NCBI GenBank assembly: GCA_019744975.1
Contig: JAIETP010000009.1
Coordinates: forward strand, 1 to 64,000
Length of the DNA: 64,000 nucleotides
Source: Burkholderiales bacterium
Lineage (GTDB): Bacteria; Pseudomonadota; Gammaproteobacteria; Burkholderiales; SG8-41
Reading direction: 5' to 3'
Below the pieces are notes generated by a model, which searched no databases, was not told where the DNA came from, and worked only from the letters and a program-made list of their open reading frames with translations. The position numbers were made by a program, and so were the translations under genes. Shown one piece after another: positions 1 to 7,653 of this stretch (the first letter of the stretch is position 1; every line of letters begins with the position of its first letter).

Positions 1-41
1 GTTTCGGTAAACACAATGAAAATCTTCAGGGAGAATGAAGC

Positions 42-1331
42 ATGAAGAAAAATTTGATGGCTTTGGCTGTCGCGGGCGCGCTGGTTGCGCCGGCACTGGC
101 GTTCGCGCAAGCGAGCAGCGTGCAGATCTACGGAGCGATGGACGCCGGCTTTCAGTACGTGGATGCCCCTGGCGCCACCGGCGTCAATCAGTACCAGGCG
201 CGCACGCGTATCGCCAGCAACTCTTCACTGATCGGCTTCAGGGGTAGCGAAAACCTGGGTGGCGGCCTCAGGGCCATTTGGCAGTTGGAGAACCAGCTCT
301 CGATCGACGGCGTGGGCGGCAACAACACCCAGACCATGGCCAACGGCTGGAACACCCGGACCACCTTCGTCGGGCTGACCGGCGGCTTCGGCCAGGTGCT
401 GGTGGGTTACCTCAACCCGCCGCGCCGTGCGTATGCCGTCCGGAATGCTTTGGTGCCCGGTGGCACGGGTCCCCTCGCGGTCGTAAACTACGCGGGCCGG
501 ATTAACCTGGGCGCTGCGTTTGCTCCCTTGAACGCCGCCGCCAATACGACCGCCAACACTTTCGGGACCACCAACGGTCTTGCCAACCTCTCCAGCATCA
601 CTTCTCGTACCCAAGGTGTCTCGTACAAAACCCCCACCTTCGACGGCTTTGACGCCGAGATCATGTACACGCCGAACGAGAGCGCCGGCAACGTCGCTTT
701 GAGCGCGACCCAGGCGAAGCTCGATCCCAGTCTTTGGAACCTAGGGTTGAACTATGCCCGCGGCCCGTTCAACATGCAATTCAGCTATGCTAGGCTTAAC
801 GACTGGACGACCCAGAGTCTTACCAGCGCCAACCTCACCGCCCTCGGTATCACCGGCAGGGAGAGAACTGATGCGTGGATGTTGGGCGGCGGCTATGCAT
901 TCGGCGCGACCACGGTTGCTGCCCTATTCGAGCGCGTTGACGTCGGTTTGGGTCAGCAGCCGGGCTTGGGCGCCTTGAATATCAAGCGCGATCTGTGGAT
1001 GCTGCGGGGGAGGCACACGGCCGGCCCTCATAATGTCGTGCTCTCTTACACCCGGCTCGGCGACAACAGCGTAGACGGGCGCGCGCTGGCTGCCGGCTTC
1101 ACCTACGGCGAGAGCGGGGCGGACGTCTATGCGCTGCGCTATGGCTATAACTTCAGCAGGCGCACGGAGGTCAACTTCGTCTATTCCGATACCCGGAACA
1201 AGAAAAACGGTAACTATCAAACTGCAGGAGTGAGTTCGATGTTCCCGGGTGGGACCGGCGGCGGGGCCGGTGTGATCAATGCCGGAGCGGATCCGCGCAT
1301 CATCGGCATTGGTCTGCGTCATACCTTCTGA
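42..1331 (+). CDS. Outer-membrane trimeric porin (Porin_4 family), copy 1
   Basis: General diffusion porin of the outer membrane. The 429-residue product opens with a signal peptide (Lys-Lys, hydrophobic core, cleavage after AFAQA at about residue 22), then the SSVQIYG start of the first beta strand typical of betaproteobacterial porins, and ends in the Phe (LRHTF) that the BAM machinery recognises. A GGGAGA Shine-Dalgarno lies about 8 bases before the ATG. It is the first of three related porins in this window, and has tracts of identical DNA shared with copy 2 (286-374) and copy 3 (798-844). A strong terminator follows. Pore selectivity cannot be read from the sequence. Confidence 0.95.
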   Translation: MKKNLMALAVAGALVAPALAFAQASSVQIYGAMDAGFQYVDAPGATGVNQYQARTRIASNSSLIGFRGSENLGGGLRAIWQLENQLSIDGVGGNNTQTMANGWNTRTTFVGLTGGFGQVLVGYLNPPRRAYAVRNALVPGGTGPLAVVNYAGRINLGAAFAPLNAAANTTANTFGTTNGLANLSSITSRTQGVSYKTPTFDGFDAEIMYTPNESAGNVALSATQAKLDPSLWNLGLNYARGPFNMQFSYARLNDWTTQSLTSANLTALGITGRERTDAWMLGGGYAFGATTVAALFERVDVGLGQQPGLGALNIKRDLWMLRGRHTAGPHNVVLSYTRLGDNSVDGRALAAGFTYGESGADVYALRYGYNFSRRTEVNFVYSDTRNKKNGNYQTAGVSSMFPGGTGGGAGVINAGADPRIIGIGLRHTF

Positions 1332-1373
1332 TTTTGTATCGGGCGGGTCCCGAGTCAAAAGGCAAGTATCGAA

Positions 1374-1401
1374 CGGGCATCTGCGGATGCCTGTTTTTTT
1401 T
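1374..1401 (+). terminator. Rho-independent terminator of porin copy 1
   Basis: A hairpin with stem GGCATC (1376-1381) and GATGCC (1386-1391), extended by a G-T and a C-G pair, is followed by eight Ts (1394-1401). It sits about 40 bases after the stop codon. The 40 bases before the hairpin are almost identical to those after porin copy 2. Confidence 0.9.
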
Positions 1402-1451
1402 GGTGCGCCCGGCAGGGCGCACTTACTTTGCTGTCATGGAATCACATTATT

Positions 1452-1490
1452 TTGTTGCACTGTATTCACGCAACAATCTTTTGTTGTTGC
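1452..1490. promoter_or_regulatory. Inverted repeat upstream of porin copy 2, possible operator
   Basis: TTGTTGC (1452-1458) and GCAACAA (1470-1476) form a perfect 7-bp inverted repeat with an 11-base spacer, and a third half-site, TTGTTGTTGC, follows at 1481-1490. It lies about 140-175 bases before the porin 2 start, where a promoter is expected. The half-site spacing is close to one helical turn plus the site, which would suit a dimeric regulator. The regulator is unknown and no clear -35/-10 pair is visible. Confidence 0.35.
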
Positions 1491-1627
1491 GGATCAGCCC
1501 GCCGTTTGGTAGTTTAGCGCTGTCCGCACCGTAAAGCGGGCGTGCAGTTAGTTGGGAGGCCTACAGAGAAGAGAAATGAAATCATGTCGCGATGTTCAGC
1601 GTTGAAAAAAACTCGAGGAGATTTATT

Positions 1628-2935
1628 ATGAAAAAGATAGTAAAAGCAGTGGCTGTGGCAGGGGCTTTGGCCGCACCGGCAGTAGCGTTCGCGCAAGCGA
1701 GCACCGTGCAAATCTACGGGCAGATGTACAGCGGCTATGATCAGGTGTCCGCCTCCGGAGCCACCGCCGGCCCAAGCGGCCCGAGCAACCAATACGCCTC
1801 GCGTGGGCGTATCCCCAGCAACTCTGCGCTAATTGGCTTCAGAGGTAGCGAGAACCTGGGTGGCGGCCTCAGGGCCATTTGGCAGGTGGAGAACCAGCTC
1901 TCGATCGACGGCGTGGGCGGCAACAACACCCAGACCATGGCCAACGGCTGGAACACCCGGACCACCTTCGTCGGGATGACCGGCGGCTTTGGTCAGGTGC
2001 TAGTGGGTTTCCTTAACCCGCCGCGCCGTCAGTTTGGCAGCATGGTTGCTTTAGTGCCCGGCTCCACCGGCACCCTTGTGGCCAATACCCTCCTAAGCGC
2101 GGTGAACATAGGCGCGGTGTTCCAGCCCTTGAACGTTGCCACCAATACGACTACCAACACTTTCGGGACCGGGACCGGCGGACTTGCCAACAACATCGGC
2201 ACTATTTTCCGCAGCCAGGGGGTCTCATACACAACTCCCACCTTCAACGGCTTTAAGGCCGAGATCATGTACACGCCGGACGAGAGCCGCGACAACACCG
2301 CTGTGGGCGCCGGCCAGGCGCAGCGCGCTGCCAAGCTTTGGAACTTGGGGTTGAACTACGATCGCGGCCCGTTACGAATGAAAATGAGCTATGCCAAGCT
2401 CGACGACTGGACGCTCCAGACCCGTACCTCCGCCCAACTCACCGCCCTCGGTCTCACTGGCGCGGATAAAACCGAGCAGTGGATGTTGGGCGCTGGCTAC
2501 GCACTCGGCGGCGGGACCACGGTTGCCGGCCTATTCCAGCGCGCTACCCTCGATCTCGCTCAGAGCGGGGGCTTGGGCGACTTGAGTATCAGGCGCGATT
2601 TGTGGCTGCTTCGGGCAAGGCACGATGTCGGCCCTCATGGTTTCGTCGCCTCTTACGCCCGGTTCGGCGACAACAGTGTAAGCGGCCGCGCGCTCGCCGC
2701 CAACACGACCTACGGCAATAGCGGGGCGGACACATTCGGGCTGCGCTATAGCTATAGTTTCAGCAAGCGCACCCAAGTCGGCGTCGATTATGCTGAACTC
2801 CGGAACAAGGCCAACGGTAACTATTTTATAGGAGTCAGCCCGATGCTCGGTGGTGGGACCGGCGGCGGCGCCGGCGTGGTCAATGCCGGAGCGGATCCGC
2901 GCATCATCAGTATCAATCTGTACCACAGCTACTGA
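1628..2935 (+). CDS. Outer-membrane trimeric porin (Porin_4 family), copy 2
   Basis: Paralogue of the porins on either side, 435 residues, predicted 16-strand outer-membrane beta barrel. I chose the ATG at 1628 because it follows a GAGGAG Shine-Dalgarno by 8 bases and begins a proper signal peptide (MKKIVKAVAVAGAL, cleavage after AFAQA). An upstream in-frame ATG at 1592 would add 12 charged residues and has no ribosome binding site. The mature protein starts STVQIYGQ. The C-terminal residue is Tyr (LYHSY) rather than Phe, still an aromatic beta-signal. An 89-bp tract is identical to porin copy 1. Its own terminator follows. Confidence 0.95.
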   Translation: MKKIVKAVAVAGALAAPAVAFAQASTVQIYGQMYSGYDQVSASGATAGPSGPSNQYASRGRIPSNSALIGFRGSENLGGGLRAIWQVENQLSIDGVGGNNTQTMANGWNTRTTFVGMTGGFGQVLVGFLNPPRRQFGSMVALVPGSTGTLVANTLLSAVNIGAVFQPLNVATNTTTNTFGTGTGGLANNIGTIFRSQGVSYTTPTFNGFKAEIMYTPDESRDNTAVGAGQAQRAAKLWNLGLNYDRGPLRMKMSYAKLDDWTLQTRTSAQLTALGLTGADKTEQWMLGAGYALGGGTTVAGLFQRATLDLAQSGGLGDLSIRRDLWLLRARHDVGPHGFVASYARFGDNSVSGRALAANTTYGNSGADTFGLRYSYSFSKRTQVGVDYAELRNKANGNYFIGVSPMLGGGTGGGAGVVNAGADPRIISINLYHSY

Positions 2936-2977
2936 TTTTGCATCGGGCGGGTCCCGAGTCAAAAGGCAAGTATCGAA

Positions 2978-3004
2978 CGGGCATCTTCGGATGCCCGTTT
3001 TTTT
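2978..3004 (+). terminator. Rho-independent terminator of porin copy 2
   Basis: An 8-bp perfect stem (CGGGCATC, 2978-2985, with GATGCCCG, 2990-2997) is closed by a stable UUCG tetraloop and followed by seven Ts. It stands between the convergent porin and the lipoprotein gene whose stop is at 3010. Confidence 0.95.
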
Positions 3005-3009
3005 AGCTA

Positions 3010-3516
3010 CTAGTTTGATGACTCGCCGGGCTCATGCTCGCGGAGTATCAAGACCTGCGTGACAATACCGGCTTCGTTAAAGATGACGTGCAACCCGGAC
3101 GGATAACCCCATAGGTCCCTGAAGCGATAATCCCAAAACTCTTCCTTGCGCTGCTCGAAATAGCCGGTGCGCCAGGGCGAGCCGATCCGCCGCAGCACAT
3201 CTTCGCGCGTGATTTTGTCGCTTCCCAGAAGCGTGAGGCTGTGCTCGCCCAATACCTGTTCGATGCTCTTGAGCACACGGTTTTTGTCGAGATGCGCCAT
3301 ATAAGTATGAAAACCCATCGGCCCGCGCGGATACTCCCAGATTTCGCTTCCGTCAGCCTCGCGATAGACGTTACGCGGCGCGCCCATGGTTTGCCGTACC
3401 TCGTCCGCGGTGGCGAGGCCGGGCTTGAGGCTCGAGCCGCTGTATGAGGCGCAACCGCCAAACCAGGCTGCGAAGCACAGCGCCACCACGACCCGTGTCA
3501 GGGAAAGCAATCGCAT
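3010..3516 (-). CDS. Lipoprotein with two BamE/SmpA-like repeats
   Basis: Predicted lipoprotein of 168 residues. The N terminus is a lipoprotein signal (AAWFGGC lipobox, acylated Cys at about 22). The mature part holds two similar modules, about residues 35-80 (ATADEVRQTMGAP, then a W-E-Y strand) and 100-160 (ITREDVLRRIGSP, then W-D-Y). The pattern of Thr-x-x-x-Val followed by a Gly-Ala/Ser-Pro turn is that of the BamE/SmpA/OmlA fold. It is therefore probably an outer-membrane-anchored periplasmic protein that helps envelope assembly or stability, but the classical BamE has one domain, so this is a relative rather than BamE itself. It stands alone, convergent with porin copy 2. Confidence 0.8.
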   Translation of the reverse strand: MRLLSLTRVVVALCFAAWFGGCASYSGSSLKPGLATADEVRQTMGAPRNVYREADGSEIWEYPRGPMGFHTYMAHLDKNRVLKSIEQVLGEHSLTLLGSDKITREDVLRRIGSPWRTGYFEQRKEEFWDYRFRDLWGYPSGLHVIFNEAGIVTQVLILREHEPGESSN

Positions 3517-3565
3517 AATCCCCTCCGTATATCAAAGATAAGATCGGATTTTCGTCCCGCTGCCA

Positions 3566-3716
3566 CCTAGCAGTCTGTTGAAAAAGTGATGCGCGAGCGC
3601 GTGGGGAGCGAAGCGACCAAGCGCACACGCGTACAAGTCATTGATTTAACGAGAGTTGAAAAATCTGGTGTGTCAGCCAATAGCATCAATTTCGAGAATT
3701 TCAACAAACTGCTAGG
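3566..3716. mobile_element. MITE-like element with 18-bp terminal inverted repeats
   Basis: The 18 bases at 3566-3583 (CCTAGCAGTCTGTTGAAA) are matched 17 of 18 by the reverse complement of 3699-3716, enclosing 151 bp with no convincing gene. The termini resemble those of several insertion-sequence families with CTGTTGAAA ends, so this is probably a non-autonomous element or the joined ends of a decayed one. No transposase is present in the window. Confidence 0.6.
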
Positions 3717-3748
3717 AGTTTGTCGGACTTGGCCCCGACAAACTCCTA
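3713..3748. repeat. Perfect 14-bp stem-loop at the edge of the MITE-like element
   Basis: TAGGAGTTTGTCGG (3713-3726) pairs perfectly with CCGACAAACTCCTA (3735-3748) around an 8-base loop. The left arm overlaps the right terminal repeat of the adjacent MITE-like element by four bases. There is no T-run on either side, so it is more likely part of the mobile or palindromic element than a terminator. Confidence 0.7.
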
Positions 3749-3914
3749 AAATGGAAAAAACTGAAGAACGAGACGATTATGGGTACAACACCATGCAAGT
3801 GACGCTTATTCCGGCCGACACAGCATTTTGACTCGCAAAACTTCTTTTTTAAGCAACTTGGCGCCGAAGCGTCGATCAACAGCGATTCGTTAACGCTACG
3901 CGTTTCGGTATTCC
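3749..3914. other. Intergenic stretch without a recognisable gene
   Basis: Between the palindrome and the copK terminator I see no supported gene. A short plus-strand reading frame ending at 3831 has no signal, motif or ribosome binding site. Confidence 0.5.
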
Positions 3915-3915
3915 C

Positions 3916-3942
3916 AAAAAAGCGGCCCCATGAAGGGGCCGC
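3916..3942 (-). terminator. Rho-independent terminator of copK
   Basis: Read on the minus strand: GCGGCCCC (3942-3935), a short TTCAT-type loop, GGGGCCGC, then six Ts (3921-3916). It follows the copK stop codon by about 36 bases. Confidence 0.9.
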
Positions 3943-3978
3943 AAGGGTGAGTCAATTGCTGCTGATTGACGGAAACGG

Positions 3979-4266
3979 TCATTCGCGATGCGTACTATGA
4001 AGCAATTCTTGGGCGCGCCAGATCTCGTTTCCGTTCATGATGATTTTCTTGCCGTCCTTGGTTTCCATGGCGTGACCCTGCTTCATGACGGTGGCACGTC
4101 CGAGCTTGTCTTCCATGCCCATCTTTCCATCCTTGAAAATGTACACCGTCGAGCCATCCTTGAGGGGGATGGATTTCGACACTTGGGCCATGTCAACTGC
4201 AAAGGCGGACAGTGCGATTGTGCTGCTTACTGCTATTACAGCGGCCACCAAAATCTTCTTTAACAT
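3979..4266 (-). CDS. copK: Periplasmic copper-binding protein, CopK family
   Basis: Small exported protein of 95 residues. A signal peptide ends at SAFA (about residue 22), and the mature part starts VDMAQVSKS. The mature sequence matches the CopK pattern known from Cupriavidus copper resistance: KDGKMGMEDK, then Met-rich positions (ATVMKQ, HAMETKDG) and KIIMNGNEIWR. In CopK these Met residues bind Cu(I) cooperatively with Cu(II) in the periplasm. The start at 4266 is preceded by AAGGAG and gives a clean signal peptide; a longer in-frame start has no such support. CopK is usually part of a large cop cluster, but no other copper gene is visible here. A perfect TATAAT lies 30 bases upstream. 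Confidence 0.88.
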   Translation of the reverse strand: MLKKILVAAVIAVSSTIALSAFAVDMAQVSKSIPLKDGSTVYIFKDGKMGMEDKLGRATVMKQGHAMETKDGKKIIMNGNEIWRAQELLHSTHRE

Positions 4267-4297
4267 AAACTTCTCCTTTTTATTGATCAAGTAGCCC

Positions 4298-4303
4298 ATT
4301 ATA
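4298..4303 (-). promoter_or_regulatory. -10 element of the copK promoter
   Basis: Minus-strand TATAAT (consensus) lies about 32 bases before the copK ATG, leaving a short leader with the AAGGAG site. No good -35 hexamer sits at 16-18 bases (GAGTTT is there), which would fit a promoter needing an activator. That last point is inference. Confidence 0.6.
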
Positions 4304-4567
4304 CTACAACATGGGGGTTCAAACTCGAAATGCAAAGGCCTGTCTTTTGCCACCCCCTAATATTGTCGCAAAAAAACAACACAAGAACACCTAAATACGA
4401 ATAAATATATGTGCAGTTCTTGCTGTTGGGGGCGTGGCTTGTCAGAATTGTTCCTAACTACTGCAATGGCAATGGGGTAAGGGTAGGGAACAGTGTAGAA
4501 GTATACGCAAGGGGGGCTAATAGAAAAGCCTCCGACAATGGCAAACACAAACGAAGGAGTATTGCAC
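4304..4567 (+). promoter_or_regulatory. Divergent upstream region of copK and porin copy 3
   Basis: About 260 bases with higher AT content than the surroundings (for example 4391-4412). It must contain the porin copy 3 promoter, but I cannot place one with confidence. The last 15 bases hold the AAGGAG Shine-Dalgarno (about 4554-4559) of porin copy 3. Confidence 0.4.
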
Positions 4568-5854
4568 ATGAACAAGAAACTGATTGTATTGGCGGTTGCG
4601 GGCGCTTGCGCGGCGCCTGCCCTCGCTCTGGCGCAAGCGAGCACCGTGCAAATCTACGGTGTGATGGACGGCTCCTATGAGCAAGTGTCGGCCAGCGGCG
4701 CCACCGGTGCCAACCAGTACGCCTCGCGTGGGCGTATCGCCACCAACTCTTCGCTGCTCGGCTTCAAGGGCACCGAGAAACTGGGCAGCGGTCTCAGTGC
4801 TATTTGGCAACTGGAGAACCAGATTTCCCTTGACGGCGTGGGCGGCAACAATACCCAGACCATGCCCAACGGCTGGAACACCCGGGACACCTTCGTCGGG
4901 CTGACCGGAGGCTTTGGCCAGGCAAAGGTCGGCTTCCTCTCCACGCCGCACCGTCTGACCCTTGTCAAGTTTGACGTGATGCCCGGCGCCACCGGCCCTG
5001 GCTCGTCGCTGAACTACATCGGCCGCGTGAACGTCGGCGCGGTGTTCAACCCCTTGAACGTTGCCACCAATACGACTGCCAACACTTTCGGGACCACTAA
5101 CGGGCTCGCCAACAACGTGGGCACCGTCTTCCGGAGCCAACAGATCGCGTATTCCACGCCGAGCTTCAACGGCTTTAGCGCTATGGCAGCCTATACGCCG
5201 AATGAGAGCCGCGGCAATGTCGCTCTGGGTGCCGGCCAGGCGAGGCTCGATCCGAATCTTTGGAACCTGGCGGGGTTCTACGACAACGGTCCGTTGAGCG
5301 TGGGCGTGAGCTATGTCAAACTCAACGACTGGACGACCCAGAGTCTTACCAGCGCCAACCTCACCGCCCTTGGCCTCACCGGCAGGGAGGATACGCGGAA
5401 TTGGATATTAGGCGCGTCCTACGCCTTCGGCGCGACCAAGGTGTCGGTCATGTATGACCGCGTTGATAGCGACTTCAGCTTGGCTGGCGGTGGCAATGCG
5501 AATCTGAAACGCAACAATTGGTATCTCGGTGCGAAGCACACAGCAGGCGCCCACGAAATCGCCGGTACCTACACCCGATTCGGTGACAATGGCGTAAGCG
5601 GTCGCACGCTCGCCGCCAACCAGACCTACGGGCAGAGCGGGGCGGCCGCGTATGTTCTGCGCTATGGTTATAACTTCAGCAAGCGCACCCAGCTCTACGC
5701 TGTCTACGCCGATATCCGGAACAAGGCCAACGGTAACTTCGAGATGTCCGCGATCGACCCGATGCTCGGTGGTGGGACCGGCGGCGGGGCCGGTGTGATC
5801 AATGCCGGAGCGGATCCGCAGGTGATCGGTATCGGTGTGCGCCACACCTTCTAA
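4568..5854 (+). CDS. Outer-membrane trimeric porin (Porin_4 family), copy 3
   Basis: Third porin paralogue, 428 residues. The ATG at 4568 follows AAGGAG by 8 bases and begins a signal peptide (MNKKLIVLAVAGAC, cleavage after ALAQA); the in-frame ATG at 4538 would add ten residues before it. The mature protein starts STVQIYGV and ends VRHTF, the C-terminal Phe signal for barrel assembly. Glycine-rich GGGTGGGAGVINAGADP near the end is common to all three porins and probably forms a periplasmic turn before the last strand. A 47-bp tract is identical to porin copy 1. It is separated from copies 1 and 2 by copK and a lipoprotein gene, and has its own terminator. Confidence 0.95.
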   Translation: MNKKLIVLAVAGACAAPALALAQASTVQIYGVMDGSYEQVSASGATGANQYASRGRIATNSSLLGFKGTEKLGSGLSAIWQLENQISLDGVGGNNTQTMPNGWNTRDTFVGLTGGFGQAKVGFLSTPHRLTLVKFDVMPGATGPGSSLNYIGRVNVGAVFNPLNVATNTTANTFGTTNGLANNVGTVFRSQQIAYSTPSFNGFSAMAAYTPNESRGNVALGAGQARLDPNLWNLAGFYDNGPLSVGVSYVKLNDWTTQSLTSANLTALGLTGREDTRNWILGASYAFGATKVSVMYDRVDSDFSLAGGGNANLKRNNWYLGAKHTAGAHEIAGTYTRFGDNGVSGRTLAANQTYGQSGAAAYVLRYGYNFSKRTQLYAVYADIRNKANGNFEMSAIDPMLGGGTGGGAGVINAGADPQVIGIGVRHTF

Positions 5855-5896
5855 TTGGGTATCGGGCAGGTCCCGAATCAAAGGGGAAGTATCGAA

Positions 5897-5924
5897 CGGG
5901 CGCCTTCGGGCGCCCGTTTTTTTT
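5897..5924 (+). terminator. Rho-independent terminator of porin copy 3
   Basis: An 8-bp stem (CGGGCGCC with GGCGCCCG) closed by UUCG and followed by eight Ts, about 40 bases after the stop codon. It is the third member of the shared porin 3' UTR family. Confidence 0.95.
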
Positions 5925-6124
5925 AGCCACTTACGCACAACGCGCGCACTTGGCGTTGCGGCGGCTGACGATGCCGCGGAGCGAGTGGCTGGGGGATGCG
6001 GAGAAATCGGGAACGGCTCCTGTGGCCTGTCTGCGCTGTAGCCACGAATGCTTGGACACTGCGCCGTGATCTACCTAGAATGTGGCCGCAGATTCAATCC
6101 CCCAATCCGCATCAGGGCTCACTG

Positions 6125-7561
6125 ATGGCCGACCGTCAGGAAATCCGTCCCGGAGTAGAAAAGCAGCTCGAGCAGGTGATCGAGCTGCTGCACCGGCACG
6201 AGCTGGTGGAGAACCTGGTTCATCGCCAGCAAAGCCCGCGCCACGAACTGGTCGAAACGCTGGTGCATCGCCAGCATCTGGGCGCGCTGCAACAGCTGCT
6301 CGACCGTTTGCATTCGGCGGACATCGCTTATGTGCTGGAGGCGCTGCCGCTCGACCAGCGGCTGGTGGTATGGGATCTGGTCAAGGCCGAGCGCGACGGT
6401 GAAATCCTGCTCGAGGTCTCGGATGCGGTGCGCGAGACGCTGATTGCGCACATGGACGAGGGCGAACTGGTTGCCGCCACCGGCCAGCTTGATACCGATG
6501 AAATCGCCGACCTTGCCCCGGATCTGCCGCGTGAGGTCATACAGGACGTTTTCAAGTCGCTGTCGACCGAGGAGCGCGAGCAGTTGCGCGCCGCAATGTC
6601 GTACCCGGAAGAGGCGGTCGGCGCGCTGATGGATTTCGAGATGATCGAGGTGCGCGAGGACGTCACGCTGGAAGTGGTGCTGCGTTACCTGCGCCGCCTT
6701 GACCAGTTGCCGGACCATACCGACCAGTTGTTCGTGGTTGATCGCGATGAACATCTGCAGGGTCTGCTGCCGGTGAACCGGTTGCTGGTCGGCGACCCCG
6801 ACGTTTTGGTCGGTGAGGTGATGATCCGGGATTACACCAGTTTCCATCCTGAACAGGATGCACATGACGCCGCCAGCGCCTTCGAGCGTTATGACCTGGT
6901 GTCGGCGCCGGTGATCGACGGTGAAGGCTGCCTGGTTGGCCGAATGACGGTCAATGCCGTGGTGGATTTCATCCGCGAGGCGAAGGACAGCGAGACGCTG
7001 GCCGCCGGCGGCCTGGCCGAGGACGAAGACCTGTTTGCTCCCGTGTGGAGAAGCGTGCGCAATCGCTGGGCGTGGCTGGCAATCAATCTGGTCACGGCAT
7101 TCATTGCTTCGCGCGTGATCGGCGTGTTTGAGAACTCGATTGCGCAACTGGTGGCGCTGGCGGCGCTGATGCCCATCATCGCCGGCATAGGCGGTAATTC
7201 CGGCAACCAGACGACAACCATGATCGTGCGGGCGCTGGCGCTGGGCCAGATCACCCAGGACAGCGCCCGCACGCTGTTTTTGAAGGAAATCAGCGTATCG
7301 GCGCTGAACGGCTTGATCTGGGGCAGCCTGGTCGGCCTGTTTGCGTTCCTGATTTACCACAGCTGGCAGCTGGGCCTGGTGATGACCGGCGCAATGGTGC
7401 TGAATCTGCTGCTGGCGGCGGTGATGGGGGTGGCGATTCCGCTGGTGATGGAGAAGTTCGGCCGTGATCCGGCCATCGGTTCCAGCGTCATGATCACAGC
7501 CATCACCGACAGCGGTGGATTTTTCATATTCCTCGGTCTCGCCACGCTGTTTTTGGTCTGA
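6125..7561 (+). CDS. mgtE: Magnesium transporter MgtE
   Basis: Inner-membrane Mg2+ channel/transporter of 478 residues. Order of domains: N-terminal MgtE_N helical domain (about 60-165, LHSADIAYVLEALPLDQRL), two CBS domains (about 175-310, ending with the SAPVIDGEGCLVGRMTV type strand), and the C-terminal membrane domain with five helices (about 345-478), including the pore-region motif GIGGNSGNQTTT conserved in MgtE. The cytosolic part senses Mg2+ and gates the pore in the family. The ATG at 6125 was chosen because residues before it are not conserved-looking; the ribosome site there is weak. The repeated HELVE-LVHRQ near the N terminus is common in proteobacterial MgtE. Monocistronic in appearance. 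Confidence 0.95.
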   Translation: MADRQEIRPGVEKQLEQVIELLHRHELVENLVHRQQSPRHELVETLVHRQHLGALQQLLDRLHSADIAYVLEALPLDQRLVVWDLVKAERDGEILLEVSDAVRETLIAHMDEGELVAATGQLDTDEIADLAPDLPREVIQDVFKSLSTEEREQLRAAMSYPEEAVGALMDFEMIEVREDVTLEVVLRYLRRLDQLPDHTDQLFVVDRDEHLQGLLPVNRLLVGDPDVLVGEVMIRDYTSFHPEQDAHDAASAFERYDLVSAPVIDGEGCLVGRMTVNAVVDFIREAKDSETLAAGGLAEDEDLFAPVWRSVRNRWAWLAINLVTAFIASRVIGVFENSIAQLVALAALMPIIAGIGGNSGNQTTTMIVRALALGQITQDSARTLFLKEISVSALNGLIWGSLVGLFAFLIYHSWQLGLVMTGAMVLNLLLAAVMGVAIPLVMEKFGRDPAIGSSVMITAITDSGGFFIFLGLATLFLV

Positions 7562-7653
7562 ACGGCGCCGTTGTTGCCGCCGCCGCGTAAAATTGTCCGG
7601 TGAGCACCGGTGGGAATAACCCCGGGCAGCCCGGTGTTCAGGAGGTAACGGCA

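Noticed and set aside
3586-3831. Short plus-strand frame inside and after the MITE-like element
   Set aside because: No ribosome site or recognisable transposase motif; it crosses both palindromes.
6170-6280. Repeated HELVE-LVHRQ at the start of MgtE as a novel duplication
   Set aside because: This double motif is a normal feature of many proteobacterial MgtE proteins.
6119-7360. Long open frame (about 413 codons) on the minus strand opposite mgtE
   Set aside because: It mirrors the codon pattern of mgtE, has no motif or ribosome site, and His/Gln/Arg-rich composition typical of antisense reading in GC-rich DNA.
7561-7572. Palindrome AACGGCGCCGTT directly after mgtE as a terminator
   Set aside because: No loop and no T-run; probably chance.
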